A DNA stretch of 49,055 bases from CAYMEK01 sp964389305 (GCA_964389305.1 CAYMEK010000030.1:1-49055); one strand, 5' to 3'; positions 8,801-16,613 are shown, counted from the first letter of the stretch. A program made the numbers and translations. Notes: generated from the letters alone by a model not told the origin.

Positions 8801-11491
8801 GGGCAGGAGGCGAAGCTGCCTCAAGGCGGAGAGGGTCTCGCCGTTTGCTCCGGCCAGCCGGGCCAGCCAAAGGGCCAGCAGGTCGGCGCCGTACAGCACG
8901 CTGAAGGTGCTCTTCACCGCCGAGAAGGTTACCTCCTCCCCGCTGATCAGGTTCACCACCCCGAGATTCCTCCAGGCTACCAGGCCCAGGTCGGCGTAGG
9001 GTTTGTTGGTGATCACGATCAGGGCAACCTTGCTTTTCTCCAACTCTCTGGCCAGCTCGACTATATCGGCGGTGGTCCCGGACCAGCTCAAGAGCACCGC
9101 CAGGTCCTTTTCCGGCTCCGTCGCGCCCAGGATACGCTCCGCCTCCGCAGGCCTGGCGGCCAGGATCTCCACCCGGGGCAGCAACCCGCGGAACAGTGTG
9201 CGGGCCATGAGCCCGGCATGATAAGAGCTTCCCGCGCCAAATAGCACAATGCGGCGTAATCCCTCCAGCTTTCGTCCGAAACGTCTGACGAGCAGACGGC
9301 GCTTCACTCTGAGCTGGGGGAGCCGGCTGTCCCCGGGAAGATAGGCGCTGTACAGATCGTCCAGACGTTCGGGGACTTCCCGCAAGTGGGTCTCGAAGAA
9401 CGAGGCAAACACCTCTTTCTCGCCCTGCAGGGGGTCGAGGACCGTCTCGAACTCCTCGAGCCCGGAAAACGGCTGGCCTTCAAAATCGTTCACCTCTACG
9501 CGGCGGCGGATCCTGTTCTGCTCCAGAACCGTCTCCAGGCGGGCGAACAGCTTCTCTCCCTCCAACGGCAGCACACTCACCCGGAAAGGCTCCAGCAGCT
9601 TCTCCTCCGCCTTCAGCATTCTCTGCCGGGCGGCAGACAGGCTTTGAGCATCCGCGCCGGCTGCGCGCAGCTGCTCCAGCTCCTCCCGGTAGCCGGAGCG
9701 CAGCTCCTTCAACTCCCGTGTCCTCTCCTGGATCATCTTCTGGGAAAACAGGCCGAGGGCCGCATTGATGTCCGAGACGACCATGAGCTCTTCGGCGTGC
9801 AGCCGGCGCACGATGAACACCGGACGGTTGTGGCAGGCCACGAACAGCGAACGGGGTGACAACAGGCTTATCCCGGCCGCCGCGATCTGCCCGCCCCTGC
9901 CGGAGATCTTGCGTACCGCTTCCCGAAAGGCCAGGGCGTCCAGCTCGGTCGCCGACTTGCCCTTTATCATCGAATAGACGCCGTAGTCGATGGTTTTGCT
10001 TCCCAGTGAGTAGCTCTCCAGGCCGCTGTCCACCTGAGCCCGGATCGCTTCGCTTCTCCGCTGCTCGAAGGCAAACTGTTCGTAGTAGTGACCCCAGAGC
10101 AAAGACAGGTATTCCGAGGAGTTCTGACTGCGAAAGCTGAACCCTGCCTGAAGAAGAAACTCCCGCAGCTCGTCCTCCACCGCCGGGCTGAACTGACCAT
10201 TCAGGACTATGGCCCGCTGTCCTCGACTGTCGAGGAAGGGATGGGCGTTTTCCGTAGATACCGGCGACTGCAGCGCCCACCGCCCATGGGCTATGATCGG
10301 GGGGCAGAAATACTGCAGCTCCGCGGGATCCAGGCGTCCGCTCTCCAAAGCCGGAGCGGAATCCCCGCCCGATGCGGCTGCCAGCCGCCCCCCCGGGACA
10401 GCAGAAAGCTCCCTATCCTTGAGATATCTCCAGACGGCCGCAGCAGCTCTGCCGTACACGTTCAAACCGCGCTCAACTTGATAGAGGGCAAGCCAGTCCA
10501 CCCGGTCCCGGGCTCCCGCCCCCGGCCAGTCACGCTCCAGGATCTCCTGCACTCTGCCGCCGATCTCCGGGTCCCCGGCCATCCTGCCGGCCAGAGTGCC
10601 GTCCAGGAGGCGAAACACGGCGCGAATCGCATCTGCGTTGAAATCCGAAGGAATAACCATCCGGGTTTGCCGAAGCAGCCGCCAAAGCGGCTCGTCCGCT
10701 GCCCCCTCTTGCCCTTCAATGCCCGCAGCAGCGGAGCAAGTGCATCCCGAGTCGGAGCCCTCCGCCTGCGCGCCGGACCGAGATGAAGCTGCCTCCCTGC
10801 CCGCAGGCCGCCGCGTCGGCTCCGCTTCCGGCTCGGGCTCGGGTCCTGGAACGAGAAGCCTCTCCTCTCTCAAGATCCTTTCGAACAGCTCGTCGAGCAT
10901 CTCGAGGACTCCCGATTCGGGAAGCCGGGGAGACTCTTCGGGACCTCTCCTGTCTGCTTCATCCACAACGGCTTTGCGCAGCAGGGTGCGGGTGACCACT
11001 GGAGGCAGCTCGTATCTCCGGATCGCCTCCCAAATCAGACGTTTTATATCTTGCACCGTTGCGAGCGTATACAGCCGCTCGCCCTCGGGGTCCCCGCAGC
11101 TCCCCGGTTCGAAACAGGCAAGAGCCCGGTCCGTCTCGCCGGCGGGAAACCAGGAATCCACCTCTCCCAAAGAAGAGCAGTTTCTGTCCGGCAGCCCCTC
11201 CCAGGCGAGTAGAGCCCGCTGGAGCTGCCGGCGGTCGGCAGGCTCGGCTTCGGGACGCCAGCGGGGCAGCAGCAGCTCGATCGGGTCCGGATGGACTCCC
11301 TCTCTGAGCAGCACCTCCACAAAGCGTGAAAGGGCGCCGATAGTTTTCCTGACCCTGATGGGCTCCCACCCGTCCCCGAACCAGGCACAGCCGGTAGAAT
11401 CCGGTGCTCGATAGAGGATGGAGGCCATGGCGCCGAGGACACGGCTCAGCCCGTTGGCGGCATTTCCCAGATAGCCTACGATACCGCACAT
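5885..11491 (-). CDS. Giant GlmS-like protein: class II glutaminase plus two tandem SIS-pair modules
   Basis: 1868 residues, about three times the usual GlmS. I start it at the ATG at 11491 so that Cys2 (MCGIVGYLG) becomes the N-terminal nucleophile, as in all class II amidotransferases. Visible order: glutaminase part 1 (1-60, with YRAPDSTG at 27-34); a 330-residue insertion with a Pro/Glu/Ser-rich stretch near 217-260; glutaminase part 2 (396-585, with HGRWA 402-406, NAHP 415-418, NG 431-432, VVSD 571-574). A charged helical linker follows (586-660), then SIS 1 (745-880, GAGSSYHAG and SWSGTTAD), SIS 2 (915-1050) and a GlmS-like terminus PRNRVKSVT (1062-1070). A second diverged SIS pair (1120-1550) contains AHGPIAAVD, and the last ~300 residues are unrecognised. 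GlmS makes glucosamine-6-phosphate from fructose-6-phosphate and glutamine. Several active-site positions differ here, so the reaction is uncertain. The MFSD4-like transporter gene lies upstream and the methyltransferase overlaps its stop. Confidence 0.85.
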   Translation of the reverse strand: MCGIVGYLGNAANGLSRVLGAMASILYRAPDSTGCAWFGDGWEPIRVRKTIGALSRFVEVLLREGVHPDPIELLLPRWRPEAEPADRRQLQRALLAWEGLPDRNCSSLGEVDSWFPAGETDRALACFEPGSCGDPEGERLYTLATVQDIKRLIWEAIRRYELPPVVTRTLLRKAVVDEADRRGPEESPRLPESGVLEMLDELFERILREERLLVPGPEPEPEAEPTRRPAGREAASSRSGAQAEGSDSGCTCSAAAGIEGQEGAADEPLWRLLRQTRMVIPSDFNADAIRAVFRLLDGTLAGRMAGDPEIGGRVQEILERDWPGAGARDRVDWLALYQVERGLNVYGRAAAAVWRYLKDRELSAVPGGRLAAASGGDSAPALESGRLDPAELQYFCPPIIAHGRWALQSPVSTENAHPFLDSRGQRAIVLNGQFSPAVEDELREFLLQAGFSFRSQNSSEYLSLLWGHYYEQFAFEQRRSEAIRAQVDSGLESYSLGSKTIDYGVYSMIKGKSATELDALAFREAVRKISGRGGQIAAAGISLLSPRSLFVACHNRPVFIVRRLHAEELMVVSDINAALGLFSQKMIQERTRELKELRSGYREELEQLRAAGADAQSLSAARQRMLKAEEKLLEPFRVSVLPLEGEKLFARLETVLEQNRIRRRVEVNDFEGQPFSGLEEFETVLDPLQGEKEVFASFFETHLREVPERLDDLYSAYLPGDSRLPQLRVKRRLLVRRFGRKLEGLRRIVLFGAGSSYHAGLMARTLFRGLLPRVEILAARPAEAERILGATEPEKDLAVLLSWSGTTADIVELARELEKSKVALIVITNKPYADLGLVAWRNLGVVNLISGEEVTFSAVKSTFSVLYGADLLALWLARLAGANGETLSALRQLRLLPDSLRRLLDDPEQERIARSWAEAAAGCSMVFVFDDLLTKGTGREIAWKIEENGRGLVSRALDFRCALPGVLRDDPENSLVLVNATGGGRLLEAVELMKRLFLAGVRFQVLSCEQPPAEQVEFLSQGRVFYLPRVDEAFRPFLDLIFYYRFTLHLVEARAQGVAGFPRNRVKSVTTARSRQGSPASPAEELGRLKRELDQIEGLPPPDYTERSAWEGSGALSWERELYGSIRRLARMLSATRPLAELFPRQQGEVKGLVTALFDELGEGGEVLFLCLDDLAGAAALDAAAVWMRMLRVESKLITDVEELQAEEAQLPLLVLATEAPDSGRLEGALRALRDRAACWLGPELPLREAQAFGASLGCFAFTEMPPIAAYASLYTGLIVLLTQAWEAVSAAKSGVLRRLTACAEKTVAAVLADGQLRQSVERFWENNPGYRSAFFIGPPSGAGILWERIFDASGALYLQHHLYGDSAHGPIAAVDSRVEEKFVPLGSREEMVEVYGRQQVEEWESRLNRTVGLESLATAGGGTADIGTAQPFYAGGSWYLPVRNPGYDQARDTLVVLDCSWSRYHEQSLDELEVLASRYASLLRVSQQCVPAAAERDISRDVSFGRGLLLPALPGLQADVPIPDLHLPLVHIVLATACAASCLQTRGGSERPPVYTEDEEQQMLLRSRFPLLGQALAGEGVRLRSLEHRHLAALDRLAPLVTAVEGSERFRIRRISTERELSEVAAGFSGQDREELFEHFRYLQPQGVPFFMMAADGPPSAGPSPPASGANGSSGRPGWREAAGASWEALASGMIEISESEAALPVIELPLLRPPEEEGRLYRLYVRYRGWDYSQPLEEQLPRTVEAMQKGLLALKQQSRGYLTLVNNFNDLMRNSGVIWNDWLVAILPRSWLLYRTSAELARITAHRLDELMEAGGVERSEQGLERIREALLSAWSGLSACEGEDERRCWRELVKAIKKQLRGGRR

Positions 11492-11627
11492 CGCTTCATT
11501 TATGATCTTTCCCCGCCTCCCGCACCACACAGCCGTCAGCGGCAGGGGAGGGTCGAACCATTGGCGTCAAAATGCCGGCGTTCACCTTCCCACCCTGGCA
11601 TTGTTAACCGATATGTTCAACCCGGTT

Positions 11628-12809
11628 TCACTTCACGGTCACCGTCCCCGGTCGGGGGAAAGAGAGCAGCAGCGTAATGACGGCGAAGAGCAGGCAGGCG
11701 CAGCCCAGGGCAGCGAGAAGCAGGACCGGGAAAACCCCGGGACCCGCTGACTCGAAAAACTGACCGATCAACCAGGGCAGGCTCATGCTGCCGAGAGAGG
11801 ATCCCACCAGAAAGATTCCGGTAAGGCGTCCGGACATGTGCATATTCTCGCTGGCCAGGGTCATGGTGCCCGGAAACAGGGCGGCCAGGGTGAGGCCGAA
11901 GCAAAGCGTAGCGATCCACAGTACCGCAGGGGACTCCGGCCAGAGCACCAGCAGCGCGGCGCTCAGGGAAGCCCCGAGCACACTGCCGCCGAGATGGATT
12001 TTGGCCTTGAGTCGAAGGGCCAGGAATATCGCCGCCAGCCGCCCGAAGGTGAAGGCGGCCCAGAAAGCGGAGGTCAGATACCCGGCTGTGACCCTGTCCA
12101 CCAGCTCTTTACTGAAAGAATAGGTATAGATCCAGCCGCCGAATGCGCTCTCCGCTGCGACGTGGAAAAAAAAGAACAGAGCGAGCAGAGAAGGCAGCAT
12201 CAGCCTGCGAGACCGATCCGGGCCGCCTTCCGAATGGGGTACGGGCTTCGGGCCGGGAAGACGCAGCAGCGACACCGCCACAGGCAGGATCCCCGCCGCC
12301 AGGAGCCAGTACCCCCAGCGGATCTGACCGGTAATCCTGACCGCCTGGATCAACACCAGGGGGGAGACGAACCCCCCCAGGCCGAAAAACAGGTGCAGCG
12401 CATTCATCAGCGAGCCCAGCCGGGGAGGTTTCCTCCAGACCAGGAGCACATTCCCCCCGACATCCACGGTTCCCTCGACCATGCCAACTACGAAGACCAC
12501 CAGCACCAGCAGACCGAGCAGGGCCGTGACCGGGGTCAGGCACATGCCGGCGGCCAGGACCAGCAACACTCCCCCCATCAGCCGGTTCCCCGGGATCCTG
12601 TCGTACAGGTGCCCCCCGACCAGCGAGCCGATCAGGTAGCCGGTACGATGCCCGATAAACAGGCTGCTGATTCCCTTCAAGCTGGTGCCGACATTTTGCG
12701 CCAGATAGGGAAGGGCGGGCCCAAGGGAAGCGGTGGTGATACCGAGAACGAGGAAGGACAGAAAGTAGCCTGCAATCAGACCGAGGCCGCTTTTGCTGTT
12801 CGGTTTCAA
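11628..12809 (-). CDS. MFS transporter, MFSD4/NaGLT1-like sugar permease
   Basis: 393 residues with about 12 hydrophobic segments and the MFS layout. The segment NALHLFFGLGGFVSPLVL (about 139-156) and the N-terminal GPALPYLAQNVGTSLKGISSL region resemble the MFSD4/sodium-dependent glucose transporter 1 branch and related bacterial sugar permeases. It lies in the inner membrane and probably moves a hexose or related solute (inference). The cupin gene ends 45 bases upstream and the giant GlmS-like gene starts 136 bases downstream in the same direction. A link between sugar uptake and the GlmS-like enzyme is therefore plausible. No other specific feature was seen. Confidence 0.85.
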   Translation of the reverse strand: MKPNSKSGLGLIAGYFLSFLVLGITTASLGPALPYLAQNVGTSLKGISSLFIGHRTGYLIGSLVGGHLYDRIPGNRLMGGVLLVLAAGMCLTPVTALLGLLVLVVFVVGMVEGTVDVGGNVLLVWRKPPRLGSLMNALHLFFGLGGFVSPLVLIQAVRITGQIRWGYWLLAAGILPVAVSLLRLPGPKPVPHSEGGPDRSRRLMLPSLLALFFFFHVAAESAFGGWIYTYSFSKELVDRVTAGYLTSAFWAAFTFGRLAAIFLALRLKAKIHLGGSVLGASLSAALLVLWPESPAVLWIATLCFGLTLAALFPGTMTLASENMHMSGRLTGIFLVGSSLGSMSLPWLIGQFFESAGPGVFPVLLLAALGCACLLFAVITLLLSFPRPGTVTVK

Positions 12810-12854
12810 GGATGGCTCAAGGAGGCTCAGGGCCTGGAATCATGCAGACCGGTC

Positions 12855-13193
12855 CTAGCGGGACAGAAAATCTTCCCGCACCGGGGTGAAGGCGTCGGCC
12901 AAGCGAACACTCGGGGTAAGAGTTTGGATGGTATGGGGTACGTTCGCGGGAATCGTAACCAAATCGCCGGCTTCGAGGATTCGCTGCTGCTCACCGATGA
13001 AGTAGATCAGCTTTCCAGAAACGACATAAGAGATCTGCTCATGAGGATGGGAGTGAGGAGGGTCCGGTTTTTCCGCCGGCCCATCCTCGAAATCGAAGAT
13101 CACCATCATCAGGTGCTCGGTATGAGCAAGCACCCTGCGGCGATTCTGCCCGACCTCCTGGGGTTTCATCTCTTTGCGGCTGAAAAAAGCCAT
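12855..13193 (-). CDS. Small cupin-domain protein
   Basis: 112-residue single cupin barrel. Motif 1 is visible in PHSHPHEQISYVVSGKLIYF (two His plus Glu metal ligands). Motif 2 is GDLVTIPANVPHTIQTL, with the third His. Such small cupins act as metal-dependent isomerases or dioxygenases, or bind a sugar-like ligand; the sequence does not say which. It is the first gene of the minus-strand group that continues with the MFS transporter. An AGGAAGCC stretch precedes the ATG. KdgF-like proteins of uronate breakdown are one possible relative. Confidence 0.88.
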   Translation of the reverse strand: MAFFSRKEMKPQEVGQNRRRVLAHTEHLMMVIFDFEDGPAEKPDPPHSHPHEQISYVVSGKLIYFIGEQQRILEAGDLVTIPANVPHTIQTLTPSVRLADAFTPVREDFLSR

Positions 13194-13372
13194 GGCTTCC
13201 TCCTTGGACGAATGACAGTATAATATGCGACCGGCGGCTGGTCAAAGGCCCTTCCCCGCTCCTGTTTCCATGCCGCCGCCTGCGGCCGGAAATCCGACTG
13301 CCAGGCTGCGGATGCCTCGCCGGATGAGACAAAAGGGATATATCAGTCCGAGAATAAATGGAGGAAAAAAAA

Positions 13373-13401
13373 TTGATTAATCCACAGTACTGGGGTACAA
13401 T
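13373..13401 (+). promoter_or_regulatory. Promoter of the DUF5679-like gene
   Basis: TTGATT (13373-13378) and TACAAT (13396-13401) are separated by exactly 17 bases, 35 bases upstream of the small gene's start. Upstream, 13200-13370 is non-coding and unremarkable. Confidence 0.65.
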
Positions 13402-13436
13402 AGGTAAAACACCTACAGAACAGGGAGGGCTGAGAC

Positions 13437-13589
13437 ATGGCAGACTATGAAGCGTATTGTGTGAAGTGCAAAGCTAAGCGTGTAATGAAAAATGCGCAGG
13501 TGGTCACCAATAAACAGGGCCGCCGGCAGGCCAAAGGGATCTGCCCGCAGTGCGGCACCAAGATGAACCTCTTTCTGAAGTCACAGTAG
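13437..13589 (+). CDS. 50-residue zinc-ribbon protein, DUF5679-like
   Basis: A tiny protein with two CxxC knuckles (CVKC at 8-11 and CPQC at 36-39) around a basic middle (KQGRRQAKG). The pattern MADYEAYCVKCK matches DUF5679-type proteins found in several bacterial phyla. The family's function is unknown; the charge suggests nucleic acid or ribosome binding (inference). It has a strong AGGGAGGG ribosome binding site and its own near-consensus promoter. A hairpin follows at 13600-13628. It is monocistronic. Confidence 0.88.
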   Translation: MADYEAYCVKCKAKRVMKNAQVVTNKQGRRQAKGICPQCGTKMNLFLKSQ

Positions 13590-13599
13590 CGCCGAACGC

Positions 13600-13628
13600 C
13601 TCGAGGGGGTGAAAACCCGGCCTTCGAG
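13600..13628 (+). terminator. Hairpin after the zinc-ribbon gene
   Basis: CTCGAGG (13600-13606) pairs with CCTTCGAG (13621-13628), with an inner GGT-GAAA-ACC stem. It lies 11 bases after the stop codon, between convergent genes. No T-run follows, so termination strength is uncertain. Confidence 0.4.
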
Positions 13629-13733
13629 CAGGCAAGGAACGGTCGAAGCGTTGCGGTCATAGGGAGTGCTCCCAGGCGGCTCGCACGGGCAGTTCCGTTT
13701 CCGTAACGCCGCGATCGTTTTCTCATCCGTCCC

Positions 13734-14855
13734 TCACGGTCGCCTCAGGCGGCCGTCCAGATCCTCCCGTCCTTTCTCCGGCTGCAGGGGAAAGGAGATA
13801 GGTCTACGGTCACGGTCACAACGGTAAACGGCCGTGAAAAGCTCGACCGTCTTACGCCCCTCTTTTCCCGTGACCAGAGGCTCCCGATCCTCCATGATTG
13901 CCTGCAGGAAATCCTGTAGCTGCAGACGGTGATAATAGGAGGCCGCATCTATTTGCTGGAAGAAGGCGCCGTCTGCCTCCCGCCATTGTTCCAGCATCTG
14001 TTCCTCACCGGGCACTGTCCACAGGTCATTGACGGGAGGTTCCAGGACGGGGGTCATCCCGGCGATGAACATCGCTCCCCCGTCCGTCTGCACTCCCACG
14101 GAAGCTCCGCTCGCCCCGTGCACGTGGACCTTGCCATAAAGCCCTGGCTTCTGGGAGTTGGATACGACAATGTTCCCAAGGGCGCCGCTGCGAAAGCGCA
14201 GCACGGCCACCGCCGTATCCTCGACCTCGATGTACGGGTGGTTGAGATTTTCCTGCAGACCGTACAGCTCTGCAACAGGTCCCATGAACCACAGCAGCAA
14301 ATCGAGCTGATGAGGAGCCTGGTTCACCAGCACCCCCCCTCCCTCCATTCGCCAGCTCCCTCGCCAGGGATCGCTCTCGTAGTAGCGCCTGTCCCGCCAG
14401 CCCAGCAGCATGACCATGGCCAGGATCGGCTCGCCGATCCTACCGCCGTCCACCGCCTCCTTGACCCGGCACACCGGAGCGTACCAGCGACGCTGGCTCA
14501 CGGTACCCAGCTTCACCCCACCCGCCCGGGCGGCGGCGATCATGGCGTCGCAGTCGCCAAGGGAGGAGGCGAGGGGCTTTTCCACCAGTACGTGCACCCC
14601 CGCTTCCAGCGCCTGGACGGCCGGGGCGGCGTGGAAGGGATGGGGCGTACAGATCACCAGCGCATCGACTTCCTTCAACATCTCGGCCAGATTGGAGTAG
14701 CCCTTGGCTCCGTAGCGCCCGGCGAACTCGGCCGCCTTGGCGGGGGAGCGGCTGCAGGCGGCGACAAAGCTCGATTCGGGAAGCTCACTTAAAGCCTGGG
14801 CGTGGGTATGGCTGACCTTGCCGCAGCCTACGATTCCGGTACGCAGTTTCTTCAT
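13734..14855 (-). CDS. Gfo/Idh/MocA-family oxidoreductase
   Basis: 373-residue NAD(P)-dependent sugar or polyol dehydrogenase. The Rossmann motif GIVGCGKVS is at 7-15, the family EKP is at 92-94 (catalytic Lys93), and GGGVLVNQAPHQLDLLLWF (172-190) carries the conserved histidine. Substrates in this family are mostly sugars, inositols and their derivatives; the exact one cannot be told. It is preceded 40 bases upstream by a zinc-dependent dehydrogenase in the same direction, and the two probably form a two-step oxidation or epimerisation pair. The gene ends facing the zinc-ribbon gene. Confidence 0.9.
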   Translation of the reverse strand: MKKLRTGIVGCGKVSHTHAQALSELPESSFVAACSRSPAKAAEFAGRYGAKGYSNLAEMLKEVDALVICTPHPFHAAPAVQALEAGVHVLVEKPLASSLGDCDAMIAAARAGGVKLGTVSQRRWYAPVCRVKEAVDGGRIGEPILAMVMLLGWRDRRYYESDPWRGSWRMEGGGVLVNQAPHQLDLLLWFMGPVAELYGLQENLNHPYIEVEDTAVAVLRFRSGALGNIVVSNSQKPGLYGKVHVHGASGASVGVQTDGGAMFIAGMTPVLEPPVNDLWTVPGEEQMLEQWREADGAFFQQIDAASYYHRLQLQDFLQAIMEDREPLVTGKEGRKTVELFTAVYRCDRDRRPISFPLQPEKGREDLDGRLRRP

Positions 14856-14895
14856 TCTTCGACTCCCTCCTTGGTTCCCTGCCCTCGCGATATGC

Positions 14896-15924
14896 TCAGG
14901 GAGTCAGGATCACCTTTATCAAGCCCCGGTCTCCTTTGTACAATCGCTCGAACCAGGAGGCTCCTTCGATCAGGGGGGCTACCGCGCTGATCAAAGAGTC
15001 CACATCGACAGCCCCTCGGGCGATCAAGTCGAGGCAGGCAGGGTATTCGCCTCGGGAAGCGCAGCTCCCGTGGACAGAGATCTCGCCGGTCACGATCCTC
15101 TGGAGCGGTACTTCGACCCGAGGAGACAGATTGCCGACCAGAGTGAGGGCCCCTCCCTTTCTCAAGGCAGCCACGGCGCTCCGGACGGAGTCGCCGATCC
15201 CCACCGCTTCTACAGCGATGTCTACCCCCCGCTTGACATGCCTGCGTACTTCTTCGCCCAGGTCGGTCTTTCCCGAATCTATGACCACATCGGCACCAAG
15301 CCTTTTGGCCCTTTCCAACCTTTCCCCATCGAGGTCGGCTGCGATTACCGGACTGCAGCCGCAGGTTTTCAAGACCTGGACGGCGAGAAGCCCGATACTA
15401 CCGGCCCCCACGACCAGGGCTGCATCGTTGAGGCTCAGCGGGGTGCGGCTCGCCGCATGGACGGCTATGGATAATGCCTCCACCATGGCGGCCTGGGGGA
15501 AGGTCACCGTTTTTGGAAGGGCGTAGAGAATGCGGGCGGGAACAGCCAGGTACTCGGCGAAGGCGCCGTGCTGCCGGTACTCGCCGCAGGAGACCCCCAG
15601 AACGCGCCGGTTTTCACACAGATTGATCTCCCCCCTGCGGCAGTGCCAGCAGCGGCCGCAGTAGATCGTGGAGTCGAAGGTCACCCGGGCGCCCTTTTTC
15701 CAGCCTTCTACGCCGGGGCCGAGCTCTGCTATGATCCCTGCCGCCTCATGACCCATAATGAGCGGCGGGATGCGCCTGCCGCTGGAGCCATCCATTCCGT
15801 GGACATCGCTGCCGCAGATCCCGCAGGCTTTGATTTCGACCAGAACCTCTCCCGTTCCGGCCTGAGGCTGCGGAACCTCTTCGTAAACCAGGGTGTTGTA
15901 CTCCTTGAGCACCAGCGCCTTCAT
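14896..15924 (-). CDS. Zinc-dependent MDR alcohol/polyol dehydrogenase
   Basis: 342-residue medium-chain dehydrogenase. The catalytic zinc ligands C37 (CGICGSD) and H59-E60 (GHEAAG) are present. The structural zinc site has four cysteines (C89, C92, C95, C103). The NAD motif is VVGAGSIG. The protein resembles the sorbitol, galactitol-phosphate and threonine dehydrogenase branch. First gene of a two-gene unit with the Gfo/Idh/MocA dehydrogenase. It is divergent from the dCMP deaminase gene, with a 12-base palindrome (16008-16019) in the shared spacer. The ribosome binding site before the ATG at 15924 is weak. Confidence 0.91.
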   Translation of the reverse strand: MKALVLKEYNTLVYEEVPQPQAGTGEVLVEIKACGICGSDVHGMDGSSGRRIPPLIMGHEAAGIIAELGPGVEGWKKGARVTFDSTIYCGRCWHCRRGEINLCENRRVLGVSCGEYRQHGAFAEYLAVPARILYALPKTVTFPQAAMVEALSIAVHAASRTPLSLNDAALVVGAGSIGLLAVQVLKTCGCSPVIAADLDGERLERAKRLGADVVIDSGKTDLGEEVRRHVKRGVDIAVEAVGIGDSVRSAVAALRKGGALTLVGNLSPRVEVPLQRIVTGEISVHGSCASRGEYPACLDLIARGAVDVDSLISAVAPLIEGASWFERLYKGDRGLIKVILTP

Positions 15925-16007
15925 GTCTGTTTCATCATATGCGGATTCGGAGATCCGTTCAATTGATCAGACGGCGCCTGAGCCGCTACTATTGCTACTA
16001 TTAGTGA

Positions 16008-16019
16008 GCGGTATACCGC
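16008..16019. promoter_or_regulatory. Perfect 12-base palindrome GCGGTATACCGC in a divergent promoter region
   Basis: The palindrome lies 84 bases upstream of the MDR dehydrogenase start and 26 bases before the dCMP deaminase start. Just left of it a 9-base unit (GCTACTATT) is repeated. Size and place fit a repressor site for the dehydrogenase pair; the regulator is unknown. Confidence 0.4.
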
Positions 16020-16044
16020 CAGGTCCACAAGGGGAGGACAACCT

Positions 16045-16539
16045 GTGAATAAGAAGAGAAGCGGCTATCTGTCCTGGGACGAGTACTTCATGGGAGTGGC
16101 CCTGCTTTCGGCCCAGCGCAGCAAGGACCCCAATACTCAGGTCGGCGCCTGCATCGTCAACCCGAAAAATAAGATCGTGGGGGTGGGATACAATGGTCTT
16201 CCCACCGGCTGCTCTGATGACGAGTTTCCCTGGGACCGCGAGGGTGAGTACCTGGAAACTAAGTATCCGTACGTCTGCCATGCCGAGCTGAACGCCGTGA
16301 TCAACAAAATTTCCGCCGACCTGTACGACTGCCGTCTGTACGTGGCCCTGTTCCCATGCAACGAGTGCGCTAAGGTCCTCATCCAGGCGGGTGTTAAAGA
16401 GGTGATCTACCTTTCCGACAGGTATGCGGAAACAGATCAGGTCCGCGCCGCCAAACGCCTTTTCCGGGCCGCCGGCGTACTCTGCCGCCGGCTCACCGCC
16501 CGTACCGCTACCGTCACGCTGCGCTATGCCGTGGACTGA
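16045..16539 (+). CDS. dCMP deaminase
   Basis: 164-residue zinc deaminase that converts dCMP to dUMP for thymidylate synthesis. Zinc ligands and the proton shuttle are visible: HAE at 79-81 and PCNEC at 104-108. The N-terminal WDEYFMGVALLSAQRSKDPNTQVGA is the hallmark of the dCMP deaminase/ComEB family. Start GTG at 16045 with an AGGGGAGG ribosome binding site. A probable terminator follows at 16565-16613. Confidence 0.93.
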   Translation: MNKKRSGYLSWDEYFMGVALLSAQRSKDPNTQVGACIVNPKNKIVGVGYNGLPTGCSDDEFPWDREGEYLETKYPYVCHAELNAVINKISADLYDCRLYVALFPCNECAKVLIQAGVKEVIYLSDRYAETDQVRAAKRLFRAAGVLCRRLTARTATVTLRYAVD

Positions 16540-16564
16540 CTGAAGCGGCGGATCACGACACCCT

Positions 16565-16613
16565 AGCTCCTGCTGCGGGAAACCGAAAACACCTGCCGGG
16601 AGGGGCTTTTTTT
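16565..16613 (+). terminator. Probable Rho-independent terminator after dCMP deaminase
   Basis: AGCTCCT (16565-16571) pairs with AGGGGCT (16601-16607) with one G-U. An inner CGG-GAAA-CCG hairpin sits inside, and seven T follow directly. The outer loop is large, so the fold is plausible but not classical. Confidence 0.45.

Noticed and set aside
11838..13223. 461-codon open frame on the plus strand across the MFS and cupin genes
   Set aside because: Gln/Arg/His-rich translation typical of antisense frames; both opposite-strand genes have clear family motifs.
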